Below, piece after piece: positions 7,244-16,847 of a stretch of 64,000 nt of DNA (positions are counted from its first letter, which is position 1; each line of letters starts with the position of its first letter). Origin of the DNA: Verrucomicrobiota bacterium (GTDB taxonomy: Bacteria > Verrucomicrobiota > Verrucomicrobiia > Limisphaerales > J093). Under the pieces are notes generated by a model. The model was not told the DNA's origin. It saw only the letters and a list, made by a program, of their open reading frames with translations, and made no database searches. Where the stretch lies: the NCBI GenBank assembly GCA_029556615.1, contig JAKQDD010000162.1:1-64000 (forward strand). The letters run 5' to 3'. A program made the translations under genes and the position numbers.

Positions 7244-9655
7244 ATGACAAGAACCGCGCGCCTCAGCCGCCACACCCTCCGGTGGCCGGCACTTCTAGCC
7301 GCCGGACTGTGCCTGGCCGCCCCCCCCACCGCGTGCCCCGGCAACGCACCACCCGATCGCCCTCAACCCCCGGTAGAAGTCGTCCGCTGTGCTGCAGGCG
7401 AGCTCGAGGCCGCCTTCGTCAGGTGCACCGGCGGCGTCCGCCTCGAGTGGCTTCGTGATTCCCGCACTCCAACAACGCTGGCGACATCCGCTGCGCCGCT
7501 GTTCAGTCTCTCGCTGCGCGGCATCCACGGCGGGGACCGGACCCTGGTGGCGACGGAGGGATGGCAGACGGTTCGGCTGCGGAGCCATCGCAACCGGGTG
7601 ACCCTGCGCTGGACCGAGCCGTCCGACCCGGCCCTGTCGGGCTTCACCGTCCTTGCGACGGCGGTTCTTGATCACGAGGCGTCCGCCTTCCGTTGGACGC
7701 TCAAGGTGGACAACCGATCGTCCGGTTGGTGCGTCCGAAACGTCGTCTTCCCGCAACTCGACCTGGCCGACCTCGGCGACTCGGCGGCGGTGTTGTTCCC
7801 CCGGGGTCCGGGCGAGGTCCAGCGAGGGCTGTGGCACCGCGATTTCCAATACCGGGGCAATTACCCGGACGGCTGGTGCTGCCTGCCGTTCATGGCGGCC
7901 TACCGGGAAAGCGAATCCCCCACAGGCCTCTATGTGGGGATCCATGACCCCTGGGGCAGCACCAAGCGTCTGCTGGTCAAGAGCACCGCCGCCACCGCCT
8001 TGGTGCGCCTTGCCTTCGACGTCCCGGCACAGAACCTGACCCAGCCCAGCAACGACGTGGCCCTGGACGGTGAAGCGGTCTGGCAACTCCTGCGGGGGGA
8101 TTGGTATGACGCCGCGATGCTCTATCGCGCGTGGGCGCGCCGGCAGGCCCGCTGGTGGCCGCGCCTGACCGACGACGGCCGCCGCGACACCCCCCTCTGG
8201 ATGCGCGAGCTGAGCGCCTGGGTGATGACGGGGGGCGCACCCAAGGAATGCGTGCCCGCAGTCAAGCGGTTTCGTGAGGAACTCGGGATTCCCCTCGGGT
8301 TCCACTGGTACAACTGGCATCAGATCCCGTTCGACAACGATTATCCCCACTACTTCCCCGCCAAAGCCGGCTTTGGCGCTGGCGTGGCCGAACTGCAGCA
8401 GGCTGGCGTGTTCGTCATGCCCTATATCAACGGGCGCCTTTGGGATTCGCACGACCGCGGCGCGGACGATCACGAGTTCAGCCGGCTCGCCCTGGCAGCC
8501 GCAGCGAAGCAGGAGGACGGCAAGCCGTACCTCGAGACCTACGGCAGCAAGGAAACCAACGGTCAACCGGTGCGCCTCGGGGTCATGTGCCCCACCACCC
8601 GCCTCTGGCAGAAGAAAGTCCGGGACATCGTTCTCCGCCTCCAGCGCGACGAAGGCACCCGGGGGGTGTACATCGACCAGATCGCTGCTGCGGCACCCGC
8701 CCTCTGCATGGATCCCCGGCACGGGCATCCTCTCGGAGGCGGGCACTGGTGGACCACCGGCTACTGGGACCTGCTCGAGGCGATCCGGCGCGACATGCCT
8801 CCCGAATGCATGCTCACCACCGAGTGCAACGCCGAACCCTACGTCCGCTGGTTCGACGGGTATCTCACCTGGCACTGGCAGTTCGACGGCCAGGTGCCCG
8901 TGTTCCCCGCCATCTATGGCGGTACAATCCAGATGTTCGGCCGCGCTTACCGGGGCGGCGCCACCCAGGACCTCGCGCTCCGGATGAAAGCCGGCCAGCA
9001 GCTCGTCTTCGGCGAACAAATCGGATGGTTCGATCCGGCTCAGGCGAGCAAGCCCAAGAACTTCGAGTTCCTGCGCCAGGTCATCCGGACGCGATGGTCC
9101 CACCGGCGCTACTTCTACGCGGGCGAGATGGCCCGGCCACCGCGGTTCGGCTGCGTTCTTCCCAAGGTGAAGGCGGACTGGCAATGGTCCGGTGAATGGC
9201 CGGTAACCACCGACGCCGTCATGACCGGCGCGTGGCGGATCCCCAAGGAACGCCGGTTGCTCCTGCTCTTCGCCAACGTCAGCGACGCGATCGTCCGGGC
9301 CCCCATCGCGTTGGACCCGCACGCCTGCGGCCTGGGATCGGACACCTGGGCTCGATCGGTCAGCGTCGGCGGATCCGAACACACGAGCGCAAACCGCCTG
9401 TCCGGTCCGCTCACGGAGACCGTCGAGTTTCCGCCAGAGTCGATTCAGGCATGGGAGATCGTCCCTGCAAGCCCGGAAATCTCACAGAAGAACCGGTGCG
9501 AGGATTTCCGGGCTTTGGCAAAACCGCGCCCGGATGGAGAAACAGACAAGAGTCAGGTGAATAAGCCGGTCCCCCTGAGCGTGCAGTCTGCCGGCAAATC
9601 CAAAGCATTAGCTCTCCGGTTCCTTCTCGATGCGGGGCGCGCTTTTGCTTTCTAG
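7244..9655 (+). CDS. Secreted DUF6259-type protein, probable glycoside hydrolase
   Basis: This 803-residue protein begins with a signal peptide (MTRTARLSRHTLRWPALLAA); a cysteine at 31 after PTA could be a weak lipobox. A beta-rich N-terminal domain is followed by a TIM-barrel-like region with GFHWYNWHQIPFDNDYPHYF, VFVMPYINGRLWDSH, RGVYIDQIAA and ECNAEPYVRWFDGY, which fits the DUF6259 family. The substrate cannot be read from the sequence; the fucosidase upstream suggests a complex glycan. The ATG at 7244 is chosen because it opens the signal peptide. The TAG stop sits in TCTAGCGAGGCGCG, a family A edge, and the last 60 residues look unlike the rest of the protein. Confidence 0.8.
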   Translation: MTRTARLSRHTLRWPALLAAGLCLAAPPTACPGNAPPDRPQPPVEVVRCAAGELEAAFVRCTGGVRLEWLRDSRTPTTLATSAAPLFSLSLRGIHGGDRTLVATEGWQTVRLRSHRNRVTLRWTEPSDPALSGFTVLATAVLDHEASAFRWTLKVDNRSSGWCVRNVVFPQLDLADLGDSAAVLFPRGPGEVQRGLWHRDFQYRGNYPDGWCCLPFMAAYRESESPTGLYVGIHDPWGSTKRLLVKSTAATALVRLAFDVPAQNLTQPSNDVALDGEAVWQLLRGDWYDAAMLYRAWARRQARWWPRLTDDGRRDTPLWMRELSAWVMTGGAPKECVPAVKRFREELGIPLGFHWYNWHQIPFDNDYPHYFPAKAGFGAGVAELQQAGVFVMPYINGRLWDSHDRGADDHEFSRLALAAAAKQEDGKPYLETYGSKETNGQPVRLGVMCPTTRLWQKKVRDIVLRLQRDEGTRGVYIDQIAAAAPALCMDPRHGHPLGGGHWWTTGYWDLLEAIRRDMPPECMLTTECNAEPYVRWFDGYLTWHWQFDGQVPVFPAIYGGTIQMFGRAYRGGATQDLALRMKAGQQLVFGEQIGWFDPAQASKPKNFEFLRQVIRTRWSHRRYFYAGEMARPPRFGCVLPKVKADWQWSGEWPVTTDAVMTGAWRIPKERRLLLLFANVSDAIVRAPIALDPHACGLGSDTWARSVSVGGSEHTSANRLSGPLTETVEFPPESIQAWEIVPASPEISQKNRCEDFRALAKPRPDGETDKSQVNKPVPLSVQSAGKSKALALRFLLDAGRAFAF

Positions 9656-9960
9656 CGAGGCGCGAGAGAGAGGGGCCAAAGAGGCAGGAAGGCCACATGG
9701 GATCGCAGACTTCGTTGGCTCTGAGGCGCGCCTTGCTAGTGTGGTGTCCCTCGCCTCCCGGCAACGGGAGGCGGGGGCCGGGGAGAGGAGGGGCCTTGGT
9801 CAGTCGACGAGGCCGGCACCCCTCTCCCTCGATCCCTCCCCCCGCTCCGTGGTCGCAGGGGGAGGGAAGAACTGGCGCGCGGACTGGATGCGGCGATCGG
9901 CGTTCGCGAACTCCTTTTCGCCGCAGGCGAACCCCGTTTTACCAGCGCAATGCCGCAACC
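9651..9960. repeat. Composite intergenic repeat (A edge, E and C blocks)
   Basis: The gap before the next gene is almost all repeat. It holds TCTAGCGAGGCGCG at 9651, an E block (about 9765-9875) shared with 15845-15955, and a C block (about 9870-9950) with GGACTGGATGCGGCGATCGG and TTTTCGCCGCAGGCGAACCC. The C block is shared with the minus strand of 24120-24240. No independent gene is supported here. Confidence 0.65.
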
Positions 9961-9993
9961 ACCCGGCCCGAAGGCGCCCGGGTGCGATCGGCC

Positions 9994-12510
9994 ATGGTGA
10001 CAATCCCAGCGATGTTGATGCTGTCGCTGGTCGTGTCAGGAGCGCGGTTGCCTGCGGAGCGGCCGGCCGCCGCTCCGCCCGCCTTGGCCAACGCGGCACC
10101 CGCCGCGCGCGCCCCCATTCCCTCGCTGGGTTGCTGGTTCTGGTCGGAGTCGGAGTTTCAGCCCGGGGGGTACCGTCCGTTTCTCGACCTGGTGGGACGG
10201 CATGCGCCCTACGAGCTCCTGACCACGAGCCTGCGCGTTCCCCGTCGAGAGGTCACCGAACGCGCCGTTCATGATCAGATCCGCGAGGCCGCGGCGTACG
10301 CCCGGCGCTACGGCCTGGGCGTCGTCATGGACCTCGATGTCCGCCTGGCCCGGGAGGCCTTTCGGCGAGCCTATCCGGACGAACTCCAGGAGATGCTGCG
10401 GTTGCGCGAGGTCGAGTTGTCGGCGACCCATGACGTCGCGCTGACCGTGACCGCGGAAGTGCCCGGCGATCACTATACGTTCGGCACCACGCCCTATGTT
10501 CCCGTGGCGGGCCGACTCGTCCGCGTGTATGCCCTGCGGCGGGCCGACGGGGAGACGGATCCCCTGACCATTCGGGACATCTCGAAGGCGTGTGCTGTCG
10601 CGGAGGCCGCAGCCAACCGGATGCGCGTCGTCATCCGGAAAGACGCCGCTCCCGACGCCACCCATGCCGTGGTCGCCGTCGCGTTCGCGCACCTCACGCC
10701 GGATGTCTTCGCGCCGCACCTGATCCCGTTCCAGCGCCAGATCCTCCGCCAGTACGCGGACATTCCTTTGGCAGGGGCCTGCAAGGACGAATGGGGATTC
10801 CCCCCCTGCTTTGACGGGTGCCCCGCCAAGAACGACTTCTGGTTCTCGCGTTCCCACGCCAAGGCGTATGCCCGTCGAACGGCCGGCCGCGACCTGGTGC
10901 GCGACTGCCTGCTGATGTGGCGCGCGGAGCAGGGACGCGATCGCGAGCGCCAGGCGGCCATCAACCACTACCAACAACTCGCCTGGCAGCGGAACGCCGC
11001 GCTCGAAGCCGACTTCTACCGAACGGTGAAATCCATGTTCGGCCGGTCGGCCGTCGTCGCCACCCACCCAACCTGGTGGCCCAACCCAGACGTCCGCGAG
11101 TTCAAGAAGAACGGACTCGACTGGTGGGCGGCCCCCCGCGACTGGGCACAAACGGACGAGGTCACACCCTTCCCCGTCCGAACCGCTCTCGCCAAGAAAT
11201 GGGGCAGCCCGGTCTGGTTCAACATGTTCTATGCGCCAACCGTGCCCGAGTACGAGACCGCGCTCTGGAACCATGCGCTGGGCGGAGGACGCCTCAACAT
11301 ACACCCGCTCTATCCCACCACGAACGTCTTGCGCCTCGACAACACCGCCGCCCTCCTCCGCGGCGACCTCATGCGGGCCGACGCGCGCATTCGCCTCTTG
11401 AACTGGATCGTCCGTGCCCCGCTCGAGTGCCCGGTCGCCGTCATCTTCGGTCACGCTGCCGCCATGAACTGGGCTGGCCCCCACTACGACGACGTCGGCC
11501 TCGGATTGGCCCACGCGCTGTGGCGTCGGGGTTATCCCGCCGACCTGATCCCCGCGGACGAGATCCAAAGCGGCGCGTTGCGGGTGGATCGCGCCGGTTA
11601 CGTCCGCTACGGCGCCCAACGCTACGCCGCCGCCGTGGTGTACCATCCCGAGTTCGAACCGCGCGCCACCGCCGCGTTCGTCGCCCGCGCCGCCCGCAGC
11701 CGCACCGCTCTTTGGCAGGTCGGCGAGTGGACCCGCGATTTCGAGGCGCGGCCTGGAGTCCTCGACCTGTGGAAGAGTGGGGCAACAGGTCAAGTTCGGT
11801 CCCCGCCGTTCCCAACCCGCCTCCCGGCCTTCGAGGACTCCACATTGGCGAGGCGCGATATGCGAGGTGGGGAGGGACGGCAGGGTCTTCATGAGCCTGA
11901 GGACCCGACCGGTTCTGAGGGGCGCCTCGCCAGGCGCGACTCCTGGCCGGCGGGAATCAGGCAGTGTCCGGCAACCGATGCGGGAGCGGATCCCATCGTG
12001 GACCATCTTCGCAGCCTTGGCATTCCTCCGCAAACACCCGCCACCGAGCGCATGGGCTGGGACCGACCCGGCGCTGCGCCGCCCCGCACGGGCACGTGCC
12101 GGCTGCTCGATGGCACCGTGATCTGGCTGGCCGGAACCCGGCAGCTCACTGGCGATCCGATCGCGGTGGAGGAGACGGTTTCCGGCAAGCCGGTTCGCGC
12201 GACCGCGACGGGTGTGCTGGCCATCCGATTCGATGCTGCCGGCCGGATCGACGCCCTGGCACTCGGCGGCGCAACCCGATTTCAAGGAGGCGATCTCGAT
12301 CTCGAGTTCGATCGGCCGATCGACTTCGCACTGTGGTGCGACGCCTCGGGCCAACGCCGAGGAGTAATCCTCGATTGGGACGGCCCGTTGCCGGCCGCGC
12401 TGCTGACGATCACCAGTCACTGGACGCGCGTGTCGACGCCTCCGGGCTTGTCGCGCGGTCGCATCGAGCCGATCATTCCCGGGTGCGGATCACTCCGCGA
12501 TCCATCATGA
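9994..12510 (+). CDS. Secreted glycosidase-like protein with an in-frame repeat insertion
   Basis: This 838-residue protein has a signal peptide from the ATG at 9994 (MVTIPAMLMLSLVVSGARLP). The fold looks like a TIM-barrel glycosidase, with CKDEWGFPPCFDGCPAKNDF, GLDWWAAPRDWAQTDE and GSPVWFNMFYAPTVPEYETA, followed by beta-galactosidase-like accessory domains. I cannot assign a GH family. Residues of about 585-646 are encoded by a family A repeat (11746-11932) that keeps the frame open, and recognisable protein sequence resumes after it (DPIVDHLRSLGIPP). The protein may tolerate the insertion as a surface loop or may be inactive. The stop overlaps the next start (ATGA at 12507-12510). Confidence 0.75.
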   Translation: MVTIPAMLMLSLVVSGARLPAERPAAAPPALANAAPAARAPIPSLGCWFWSESEFQPGGYRPFLDLVGRHAPYELLTTSLRVPRREVTERAVHDQIREAAAYARRYGLGVVMDLDVRLAREAFRRAYPDELQEMLRLREVELSATHDVALTVTAEVPGDHYTFGTTPYVPVAGRLVRVYALRRADGETDPLTIRDISKACAVAEAAANRMRVVIRKDAAPDATHAVVAVAFAHLTPDVFAPHLIPFQRQILRQYADIPLAGACKDEWGFPPCFDGCPAKNDFWFSRSHAKAYARRTAGRDLVRDCLLMWRAEQGRDRERQAAINHYQQLAWQRNAALEADFYRTVKSMFGRSAVVATHPTWWPNPDVREFKKNGLDWWAAPRDWAQTDEVTPFPVRTALAKKWGSPVWFNMFYAPTVPEYETALWNHALGGGRLNIHPLYPTTNVLRLDNTAALLRGDLMRADARIRLLNWIVRAPLECPVAVIFGHAAAMNWAGPHYDDVGLGLAHALWRRGYPADLIPADEIQSGALRVDRAGYVRYGAQRYAAAVVYHPEFEPRATAAFVARAARSRTALWQVGEWTRDFEARPGVLDLWKSGATGQVRSPPFPTRLPAFEDSTLARRDMRGGEGRQGLHEPEDPTGSEGRLARRDSWPAGIRQCPATDAGADPIVDHLRSLGIPPQTPATERMGWDRPGAAPPRTGTCRLLDGTVIWLAGTRQLTGDPIAVEETVSGKPVRATATGVLAIRFDAAGRIDALALGGATRFQGGDLDLEFDRPIDFALWCDASGQRRGVILDWDGPLPAALLTITSHWTRVSTPPGLSRGRIEPIIPGCGSLRDPS
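11746..11932 (+). repeat. Family A repeat inside a coding sequence, copy A3
   Basis: GGAGTCCTCGACCTGTGGAA, GGGGCAACAGGTCAAGTTCG, CCTTCGAGGACTCCACATTG and a second module with CAGGGTCTTCATGAGCCTGA are in the order seen in A1 and A4. The frame of the host gene continues through it without a stop, adding about 62 residues. Confidence 0.85.
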
Positions 12511-15500
12511 ACACGCTCATCCTCGCCCTGTTTCCGGCAACCTGCCTGGTCATGACCGCCGCCACGCCCGCTGCCCCCGCCACGCCGGTTGCGGCCCCCG
12601 TCACCCTCGCCGCGGGCGCCGACTGGATCCCCCTCGTCCCGACCCTCGATATCGAGCCGGGCTCGGCCCTCGATTTCTCGGGCATGGGCTTCGTGGATCC
12701 GCCTGCGGGAAGACACGGGCGCGTGATTGTCAACAACGAGGGCCACTTTGCCTTCGCGACGGCGCCCGGCAAAGCCCTCCGGTTCTACGGGGTGAACCTC
12801 TGTTTCGGGGCGCACTACCTCGATCGCGCGGAGGCGGATCGCCTGGCCGATCGCCTGGTTCGTCTGGGCTACAATGCGCTGCGGATTCATCACTACGAAC
12901 AGGAGTTGACCCAGGGCGAGCGCCCGACCACCCGGCTCAATCCGGCCAAGCTCGAGGCTTTCGATTACCTGATGGCGGCGCTCATCCGGCGCGGCATTTA
13001 CCTGACCACCGACCTGTTCGTCTCCCGTTCCGTGCCGTGGCGCGACATCGGCGTCGACCGGGACGGCCGGATCCCGATGGACACCTTCAAGATCCTCGTG
13101 CCGGTGCATGCCGGCGCCTATGAGAACTGGCGGGAGTTCACCCGGGCGTTGCTCACCCACGTCAACCCGCACACGGGAAGGTCCTACGCCTCCGAACCCG
13201 CTCTCGCCTGGCTCTCGATGATCAACGAGGGCAACTTCGGCAATTTCCTGAAGGACCTTCGGACCTTCCCCGAATGGCGGCAGGCGTGGAACCGCTGGCT
13301 CACAGCGCATTACCCGGACCGCGTCGCCCTCGCAACGGCTTGGGGGACTGAGCTGGGAGCCGACGAAGACCCCGCCGGCGGCACAGTCGCGCTGCCCGAG
13401 AACATCTACGACAGCCAGCTGCGCACGCGGGATTGCCTCCGGTTCTTTGCCGAGACCGAGCGCGACATGATCCGGCGGATGAAGACGTTTCTCCGGGACG
13501 AACTGGGCTGCCACGCGCTGATCAGCAATGCCAACTCCTGGACGCGGTTCACCACCGATCAAGGGGCGCGAACCACGTACGACTATGTCGACGACCATTT
13601 CTACGTCGACCACCCGCAGTTCCTCGAAGGTTCATGGCGCTTGCCCAGCCGCTGCCCCAACACCAGCCCGGTCGCCGACGGCGCCCCCGGCGGGCGTTCC
13701 CTCGCCTTCACACGCCTCTTCGACCGACCCTTCACCATCACCGAGTACAATTACTCCGCCCCTGGCCGGTTCCGAGGCGTGGGCGGCATCCTGACCGGCG
13801 CCCTCGGCGCCCTGCAGGACTGGGACGGGATCTGGCGCTTCGCTTACAGCCACAGCCGGGATGCCATGTTCACCCCATCCCGCCTGAACTACTTCGATAT
13901 GGCCTGCGACCCCCTGGGCCAGGCGGCGGAACGAGCGTCCCTGTGCCTCTTCCTCCGCGGCGACCTCAAGCCCGCCCCGCACCGCGTCGCCGTGGTCATG
14001 ACCGACGCCGATCTCGCCCAACCCCCGAAGAAAATCCCCACACTCGCCCCCCGCTGGCACTGGCTTGCGTGGGTCACGCGGATCGGCACCCACGTGGTGT
14101 CCGCTCCCGGCACACCCCTTCCCCATAACCTCGTCCTCCCCCTCGGCTGGAAGACACCCGCCGCAGAGTACGCGCCCGGCAAGGTCCTCGAAGCCGATCC
14201 TTACGCCATCGACGACAAGACCCTCGCCGCGGCAGCCCGGGAACGGGGTGTCATCGGGTCCGCCAATCCGACCGACCCCGCCCGCAAGGTCTACCAGAGC
14301 GAAACCGGGGAAATCCGGATCGACGCGCCGCGGGATCAACTCGTGCTCGACACGCCGCGCACCGCGGGCGGCTACGCCCCCGCCGGAAGCACGATCGAAA
14401 CCCACCAGGGCGGTGTGACCATCCGAACTGCAGTTGCCGATGCCACAGTCTGGGTCAGCGCCCTCGACACGGAGCCGATCCACCGCAGCCAACGCCTCCT
14501 GGTGACGCATCTCACCGACCTCCAAAACACCGGCATTCGCTACGCCGAGGCCAGCCGGCAAACGCTCCTCGATTGGGGTTCCATGCCGCATCTGGTTCGC
14601 GCCGGCAGGGCCACCGTGAGCATCGCGCTTGATACGCCCTCCCGCTATCGCGTCTGGGCCCTCGGACCCGGAGGCCGCCGGCTGGCGATCGTCCCGAGTG
14701 CCGCTCAAGGCAACCGACTCGAGTTCACCGCCGATGTCGGGGCCGACCCGGCTGCCGGGGCCCGAATGTTGTACGAAGTGGCGGTCGATCCGTCGGCCGC
14801 GGCCGCCGATCCCGACCCTATCGACGCCGCCACCATCGAGAACTGGTCCCGGAAATTCCTGGGCTGGCATTACTGGCCAAGCCACGTCATCCCCGCCGAC
14901 CCCAAGATCCCGGGTTACGAAGCCTTCAAGAACACCGACGTGCCGTGTGTCTACCAGCTGCCCGGCCAGCCTGATCGATGGTACATGAGCTTCATCGGGT
15001 TCAACGGACAGGGGTACAACTCCTTCGTCGCCGAAAGCACCAATCTCGTGGACTGGACAAACCCCCGTCTCGCCATGGGCTTCGGCCCGCCCAACGAGTT
15101 CGACTTCGGCGGATGCGTCGTCGGCGCTTACCTGTACGATTCCTACGACGTGGATGCGCCCCGCGTTCTCCGAAAGCACCAGGGCCGGTACTGGACGCTC
15201 TACGGATGTTACCCCCGCCAGGGGGGCTATGAACTCCGTCCCGGCTACGAAGGGGTGGCTTCCAGCGATGACGGCCTGGCGTGGCGTCGCGCCAAGAACA
15301 CACCCATCCTCGCTGTCCAGGACCCCGATTGCGGCGCATGGGAGAAGGACTGCATCTATCAACCCTGGTTGGTGGCCGAGGCGGGCCGGTTCTACAACTT
15401 CTACAACGCCGCCAACGGCGGCCGGGAACAGATGGGCGTCGCCGTTTCCGAGGACCTGCTAACGTGGAAACGGCACCCGGGCAACCCGATCGTGCGCAAT

Positions 15501-15821
15501 CGGGACGGCGGGTTCGATGCCGAATTCTGTTCGGACGGCAAGGTCTTCCGCGATGGCGACCACTGGGTCATGCTCTACTTCGGCGTCGGCCGCGGCGGGG
15601 CGCACATCATGGCGGCCTTCTCGCGCGATTTGCTGCGATGGACGGCCCGGGCGGAACCCCTCTACCGGGCCGGCGGACACCCGGAGGGCCTGGACCGACA
15701 ATACGCCCACAAGATCTCGCTCATCTACAACCCCAAGAACGACACCCGGTACCTCTACTACTGCGCCTGTGGCACCCAGGGCCGGGGGATCGGCCTCCTC
15801 ACCAGCCGGCCGCTGCGCTAA
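12507..15821 (+). CDS. Secreted GH5-like TIM barrel fused to a GH43/GH130-like beta-propeller
   Basis: This 1104-residue protein carries a signal peptide and then a clan-A type barrel. A likely acid/base E241 sits in WLSMINEGN and a likely nucleophile E413 in FTITEYNYS. From about residue 778 a five-bladed propeller follows. It has repeated glycosidase-type blades such as SFVAESTNLVDW, GVASSDDGLAWRR, MGVAVSEDLLTWKRHPGNP and MAAFSRDLLRWTARAEPL, as in GH43, GH32 or GH130 proteins. Two catalytic-type modules in one chain suggest attack on a branched glycan or one hydrolytic plus one binding module. It is translationally coupled to the upstream gene. The GTG and ATG codons further upstream lie in another gene and were not used. 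Confidence 0.8.
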   Translation: MNTLILALFPATCLVMTAATPAAPATPVAAPVTLAAGADWIPLVPTLDIEPGSALDFSGMGFVDPPAGRHGRVIVNNEGHFAFATAPGKALRFYGVNLCFGAHYLDRAEADRLADRLVRLGYNALRIHHYEQELTQGERPTTRLNPAKLEAFDYLMAALIRRGIYLTTDLFVSRSVPWRDIGVDRDGRIPMDTFKILVPVHAGAYENWREFTRALLTHVNPHTGRSYASEPALAWLSMINEGNFGNFLKDLRTFPEWRQAWNRWLTAHYPDRVALATAWGTELGADEDPAGGTVALPENIYDSQLRTRDCLRFFAETERDMIRRMKTFLRDELGCHALISNANSWTRFTTDQGARTTYDYVDDHFYVDHPQFLEGSWRLPSRCPNTSPVADGAPGGRSLAFTRLFDRPFTITEYNYSAPGRFRGVGGILTGALGALQDWDGIWRFAYSHSRDAMFTPSRLNYFDMACDPLGQAAERASLCLFLRGDLKPAPHRVAVVMTDADLAQPPKKIPTLAPRWHWLAWVTRIGTHVVSAPGTPLPHNLVLPLGWKTPAAEYAPGKVLEADPYAIDDKTLAAAARERGVIGSANPTDPARKVYQSETGEIRIDAPRDQLVLDTPRTAGGYAPAGSTIETHQGGVTIRTAVADATVWVSALDTEPIHRSQRLLVTHLTDLQNTGIRYAEASRQTLLDWGSMPHLVRAGRATVSIALDTPSRYRVWALGPGGRRLAIVPSAAQGNRLEFTADVGADPAAGARMLYEVAVDPSAAAADPDPIDAATIENWSRKFLGWHYWPSHVIPADPKIPGYEAFKNTDVPCVYQLPGQPDRWYMSFIGFNGQGYNSFVAESTNLVDWTNPRLAMGFGPPNEFDFGGCVVGAYLYDSYDVDAPRVLRKHQGRYWTLYGCYPRQGGYELRPGYEGVASSDDGLAWRRAKNTPILAVQDPDCGAWEKDCIYQPWLVAEAGRFYNFYNAANGGREQMGVAVSEDLLTWKRHPGNPIVRNRDGGFDAEFCSDGKVFRDGDHWVMLYFGVGRGGAHIMAAFSRDLLRWTARAEPLYRAGGHPEGLDRQYAHKISLIYNPKNDTRYLYYCACGTQGRGIGLLTSRPLR

Positions 15822-15829
15822 GCCGGTGC

Positions 15830-16135
15830 GCCAGAAGCCCGACGACAGAGCCTTGGCGAAGGCGGAGGAGAGGAGGGAACTTCGTCAGTCCCCCAACGGC
15901 GCCCCTCTCCCTGGGTCCCCCTCCCCGCTCCTTCGTCGCGGGGCGAGGGAACGACCGGGGCGCTGACCCTACTCAGCACCCAGCCCAGGCTGCAGCCGCG
16001 GGCGCTGACCGCGGCGGGTGCAGGGGAATCCGCGAACGGTCCTCGAGCCGCCCTCAGCGAGGGCGGGCACAGATCGAGGCTTCCGCCCCTGCTGCGGCGC
16101 GCTGGGGACAGCGCGCCGGGACCGATGCACCGGCC
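15830..16135. repeat. Intergenic E block and B-variant repeat
   Basis: An E block at 15845-15955 contains GCCTTGGCGAAGGCGGAGGA and CCCCTCTCCCTGGGTCCCCC, also found near 9765-9875. A B-variant at about 15990-16080 contains GCCGCGGGCGCTGACCGCGG and resembles 22569-22661. No gene is seen in this 320-bp gap. Confidence 0.6.
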
Positions 16136-16143
16136 TGATGCGG

Positions 16144-16587
16144 TCAGGAGGCGGGCGTTTGGCCGGGCTGAACGACGAGGAATCCAATGGCGGTGGCGGC
16201 GCTCGCCTGCTGCCGGTCGTGGGTCATCAGGCGGTCGACGTCGAGCTCCTCCATGGCCGCAAGGTGCAACCGGTCCAGGGTTCGGCAATGCAGGTTGCCT
16301 GCCTGTCGATGCTGGCGAAAGGCGGTGTCGAACAGACCGCGCCCCAGCGGCCTAAACTCGAAGGGGACCTGGTGCCGCAGTCTCGCCAACAGAACCTCAA
16401 GTCGGCGCCACTGAGGCCGGGTGAAATCACCGGCCTTCCAGGCTGCCCGGAGCTGGATCTGAGCCTCGAGCTCTGCGAGAGCCGAAACCACGACCGTGGA
16501 TTCGGCAGCAACCGCCGACCGGACAGCCGCGCTCAAGGGCTCGGGTCGGAACAGCTTCAGCAGGCAACTGGTGTCGATGTAGATCAC
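16144..16587 (-). CDS. PIN-domain ribonuclease toxin (VapC-like)
   Basis: This 147-residue protein has a PIN fold with the acidic residues expected for Mg-dependent RNase activity: D5 (MIYIDTS), E39 or E41 (ALAELEAQ), D105 (RTLDRLHLAAM) and D124 (MTHDRQ). VapC toxins cut tRNA or rRNA; the target is unknown here. The start overlaps the stop of the antitoxin gene (ATGA at 16584-16587), the normal order for these modules. Confidence 0.9.
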   Translation of the reverse strand: MIYIDTSCLLKLFRPEPLSAAVRSAVAAESTVVVSALAELEAQIQLRAAWKAGDFTRPQWRRLEVLLARLRHQVPFEFRPLGRGLFDTAFRQHRQAGNLHCRTLDRLHLAAMEELDVDRLMTHDRQQASAATAIGFLVVQPGQTPAS

Positions 16588-16841
16588 GCGCTGCGATCGG
16601 CCCGGTCCTTGGCCAGGCGCTCGTCAATCGGGTCGAGGCTGCAGGGACCCAGGATCCGTCGGAGCTGTTGAGCGTGTGACTCCGGATCCCATCGGAGTCG
16701 TCGGGGCCGGGAGTCGGGAAGGCGGGTGAGGCGGGCGACCGGGCGGCCGTCACGGGTGATGACGAGCTCCTCCTCCTTCTGCAAGCGGGCTTCGGCCTCG
16801 GGCCAGCGCTGGCGCAGGTCGCGGATGGTGATCGTACCCAC
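16584..16841 (-). CDS. Phd/YefM-family antitoxin
   Basis: This 85-residue protein has a DNA-binding N-terminal part in the Phd/YefM style (TITIRDLRQRWPEAEARL, then VITRDGRPVARLTRL) and a polar C-terminal half expected to wrap the toxin. It would neutralise the adjacent PIN toxin and repress its own promoter. The GTG start at 16841 lies 6 nt after a -10-like box, which points to a leaderless message. No Shine-Dalgarno sequence is seen. Confidence 0.88.
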   Translation of the reverse strand: MGTITIRDLRQRWPEAEARLQKEEELVITRDGRPVARLTRLPDSRPRRLRWDPESHAQQLRRILGPCSLDPIDERLAKDRADRSA

Positions 16842-16847
16842 ACGCCA

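Noticed and set aside
7244-7350. Lipoprotein signal in the DUF6259 protein
   Set aside because: PTAC lacks the usual Leu at -3, so the lipobox call is too weak to state.
7295-9382. A 695-codon minus-strand open frame
   Set aside because: It is antisense to the DUF6259 gene and shows no recognisable motif. The same reasoning removes the long antisense frames at 521-1870, 10036-12420, 12417-13613, 42646-44439, 51971-54136 and 60378-62930.
5331-15821. A Bacteroidetes-style polysaccharide utilisation locus
   Set aside because: No SusC/SusD pair or hybrid two-component regulator is present; the block is only a run of secreted enzymes.
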